This document shows positions 22,455-23,595 of a DNA stretch of 23,595 bases, in pieces. The DNA is taken from assembly GCA_946482595.1 (NCBI GenBank), contig CAMLSD010000079.1, forward strand, positions 1-23,595, in the 5' to 3' direction. Each line of letters begins with the position of its first letter. Positions within the stretch are counted from its first letter, which is position 1. The translations under genes and the position numbers were made by a program. The notes beneath the pieces were generated by a model, which saw nothing but the letters and a program-made list of their open reading frames with translations, made no database searches and was not told where the DNA came from. The DNA is from an uncultured Comamonadaceae bacterium. GTDB taxonomy: Bacteria; Pseudomonadota; Gammaproteobacteria; Burkholderiales; Burkholderiaceae.

Positions 22455-23595
22455 ATGTTCAAGTACTTTCCCACCAACTACGTCTGGAACCTGTCGGTCG
22501 ACCTGGCCATCGAGATGGGTGCGCGCATCGGCGAGATCGAGGAGATGTGCGCCCCGCTGCAGGAGGCGGCCAAGGCACCCGACGCCGCCGGCACCCAGGC
22601 TTTTCGCGAAACCTGGGTGCACATGGCCGACAAGCTGTGCGACCTGGCCGAGGAGGATCGCGGCCGCGGCCGATGGCTGTCGGCCGGTGAAAAGCTCCGG
22701 CGAGCCGGCGCCTACCTGTCCACCGCCGAGCGGCTGCAGGCCCACAACGCCCCCGGGCGGATGCCCATCTACCGCCGCTCGCTCGAACTGTTCCTCGAGG
22801 GCTCGCGCCTGCTGGGCGATCCGGTGCAGCGCGTGGAGATTCCCTACGCCGGCACCCACCTGTCGGCGCTGTACTTTCCCGCCGAAGGGCTGAAGCCCGG
22901 TGAACGTGCGCCGATCCTGGTCCAGCTCAACGGGCTGGACTCCACCAAGGAGATGAAATACCTCGTCGGGCTGCCCGCCTGGCTGGCGCGTCGTGGTGTG
23001 TCGTCGCTGATCGTCGACCAGCCCGGCACGGGCGAGGCACTGCGGCTGCAGGGTCTGACCGCCCGCCACGATACCGAACACTGGGCCAGCCCCGTGGTGG
23101 ACTGGCTCGAGACGCGCGACGACGTCGACCCGAAGCGCATCGGCTGCGAGGGCGTGTCGCTGGGCGGCTACTACTGCCCGCGGGCGGTGGCCTTCGAGCC
23201 GCGTTTTGCCGCCGGGGTGTGCTGGGGGGCCAACCACGACTGGCGCGATGTGCAAAAGCGCCGGCTCGAGCGCGAAGGCAGCCTGCCCGTGCCGCACTAC
23301 TGGGCCCATGTGTGCTGGGTGTGGGGTGCCCGCGACATCGACGACTTCATGCGCATCGCCGAGAACGTGCACCTGGATGGTGTGGTCGAGCGCATCCGTG
23401 TGCCCTTCCTGGTCACCCATGGCGAGCAGGACTCGCAGATCCCGCTCAAGTGGGCGCACCGCACCTACGAGCAGCTGGTCAACAGCCCGCGGCGCGAGCT
23501 CAAGATCTTCACGCAGCGTGAAGGCGGGGTCCAGCACTCGAGCTTCGACAACAGCATCAACGCCGGCCACTACATCGCCGACTGGGTCGCCGAGG
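22455..23595 (+). CDS. Alpha/beta hydrolase (DUF1100/pseudooxynicotine-hydrolase-like), cut by the window end
   Basis: The visible 380 residues lack only the extreme C-terminus, since the frame is open at the window edge. The N-terminal 130 residues are helical and precede the hydrolase core, as in 2,6-dihydroxypseudooxynicotine hydrolase and FrsA-like enzymes. The catalytic triad is apparent: nucleophile Ser235 in EGVSLGG, Asp326 in THGEQDSQIP and His361 in GGVQHSSFD. An oxyanion segment QLNGLDSTKE (about 155-164) lies at the right place. AAGGA is 7 bases before ATG 22455. Relatives cleave C-C or ester bonds of diketones and similar compounds; the substrate here is unknown. Its place at the end of the flavoprotein and transporter operon suggests it processes the imported or oxidised compound. 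Confidence 0.85.
   Translation, partial: MFKYFPTNYVWNLSVDLAIEMGARIGEIEEMCAPLQEAAKAPDAAGTQAFRETWVHMADKLCDLAEEDRGRGRWLSAGEKLRRAGAYLSTAERLQAHNAPGRMPIYRRSLELFLEGSRLLGDPVQRVEIPYAGTHLSALYFPAEGLKPGERAPILVQLNGLDSTKEMKYLVGLPAWLARRGVSSLIVDQPGTGEALRLQGLTARHDTEHWASPVVDWLETRDDVDPKRIGCEGVSLGGYYCPRAVAFEPRFAAGVCWGANHDWRDVQKRRLEREGSLPVPHYWAHVCWVWGARDIDDFMRIAENVHLDGVVERIRVPFLVTHGEQDSQIPLKWAHRTYEQLVNSPRRELKIFTQREGGVQHSSFDNSINAGHYIADWVAE

Overview
The window is high-GC, densely coded DNA, most likely from a betaproteobacterium of the order Burkholderiales (Rubrivivax/Leptothrix/Ideonella-like). This assignment rests on three things: overall base composition, the style of the genes (chrBA with a superoxide dismutase gene, DUF1302/DUF1329 genes, NodD/NahR-like LysR), and GC-rich 74-bp dispersed repeats of a kind I associate with that group. 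It is an inference; no rRNA or tRNA gene is present to confirm it.

Layout. (1) 58-212: two tandem copies of a 74-bp repeat (period 81 bp). (2) 384-8004, plus strand: an oxidation block made of an aldehyde dehydrogenase, an acyl-CoA synthetase, and a glycolate-oxidase-like trio (FAD protein, Fe-S protein, FAD protein). It ends in a perfect 17-bp stem-loop. (3) 8239-11496, plus strand: a chromate-resistance operon, chrB-chrA followed by a superoxide dismutase-rhodanese fusion, behind an AT-rich promoter region. (4) 11569-12744: an orphan P-loop ATPase, convergent with (5) a LysR-type regulator at 12794-13726 on the minus strand. (6) 13860-23595, plus strand, divergent from the regulator: a 19-codon leader ORF overlapping an FAD-dependent oxidoreductase gene, then DUF1302, DUF1329, a YCF48-like propeller and an MMPL/RND transporter, then an NTF2-like protein and an alpha/beta hydrolase cut off by the window end. 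Two copies of the 74-bp repeat, inverted relative to those at the start, run in frame through the 3' end of the transporter gene.

How the parts may work together. Block 2 has the logic of a catabolic route: alcohol or hydroxy-acid oxidation, aldehyde to acid, acid to acyl-CoA. Block 6 pairs an outer-membrane-type protein, two exported proteins and an inner-membrane RND permease with a flavoprotein and a hydrolase, so it looks like uptake or export plus processing of a hydrophobic compound, controlled by the divergent LysR protein through a palindromic box. The substrate cannot be read from the sequence. The chromate module between the two blocks is functionally unrelated.

The most interesting points are the uncharacterised four-gene envelope system, the transporter tail encoded by repeats, the coupled leader ORF, two genes that may be translated from leaderless transcripts, the SOD-rhodanese fusion, and a flavoprotein whose usual FAD motifs are altered.
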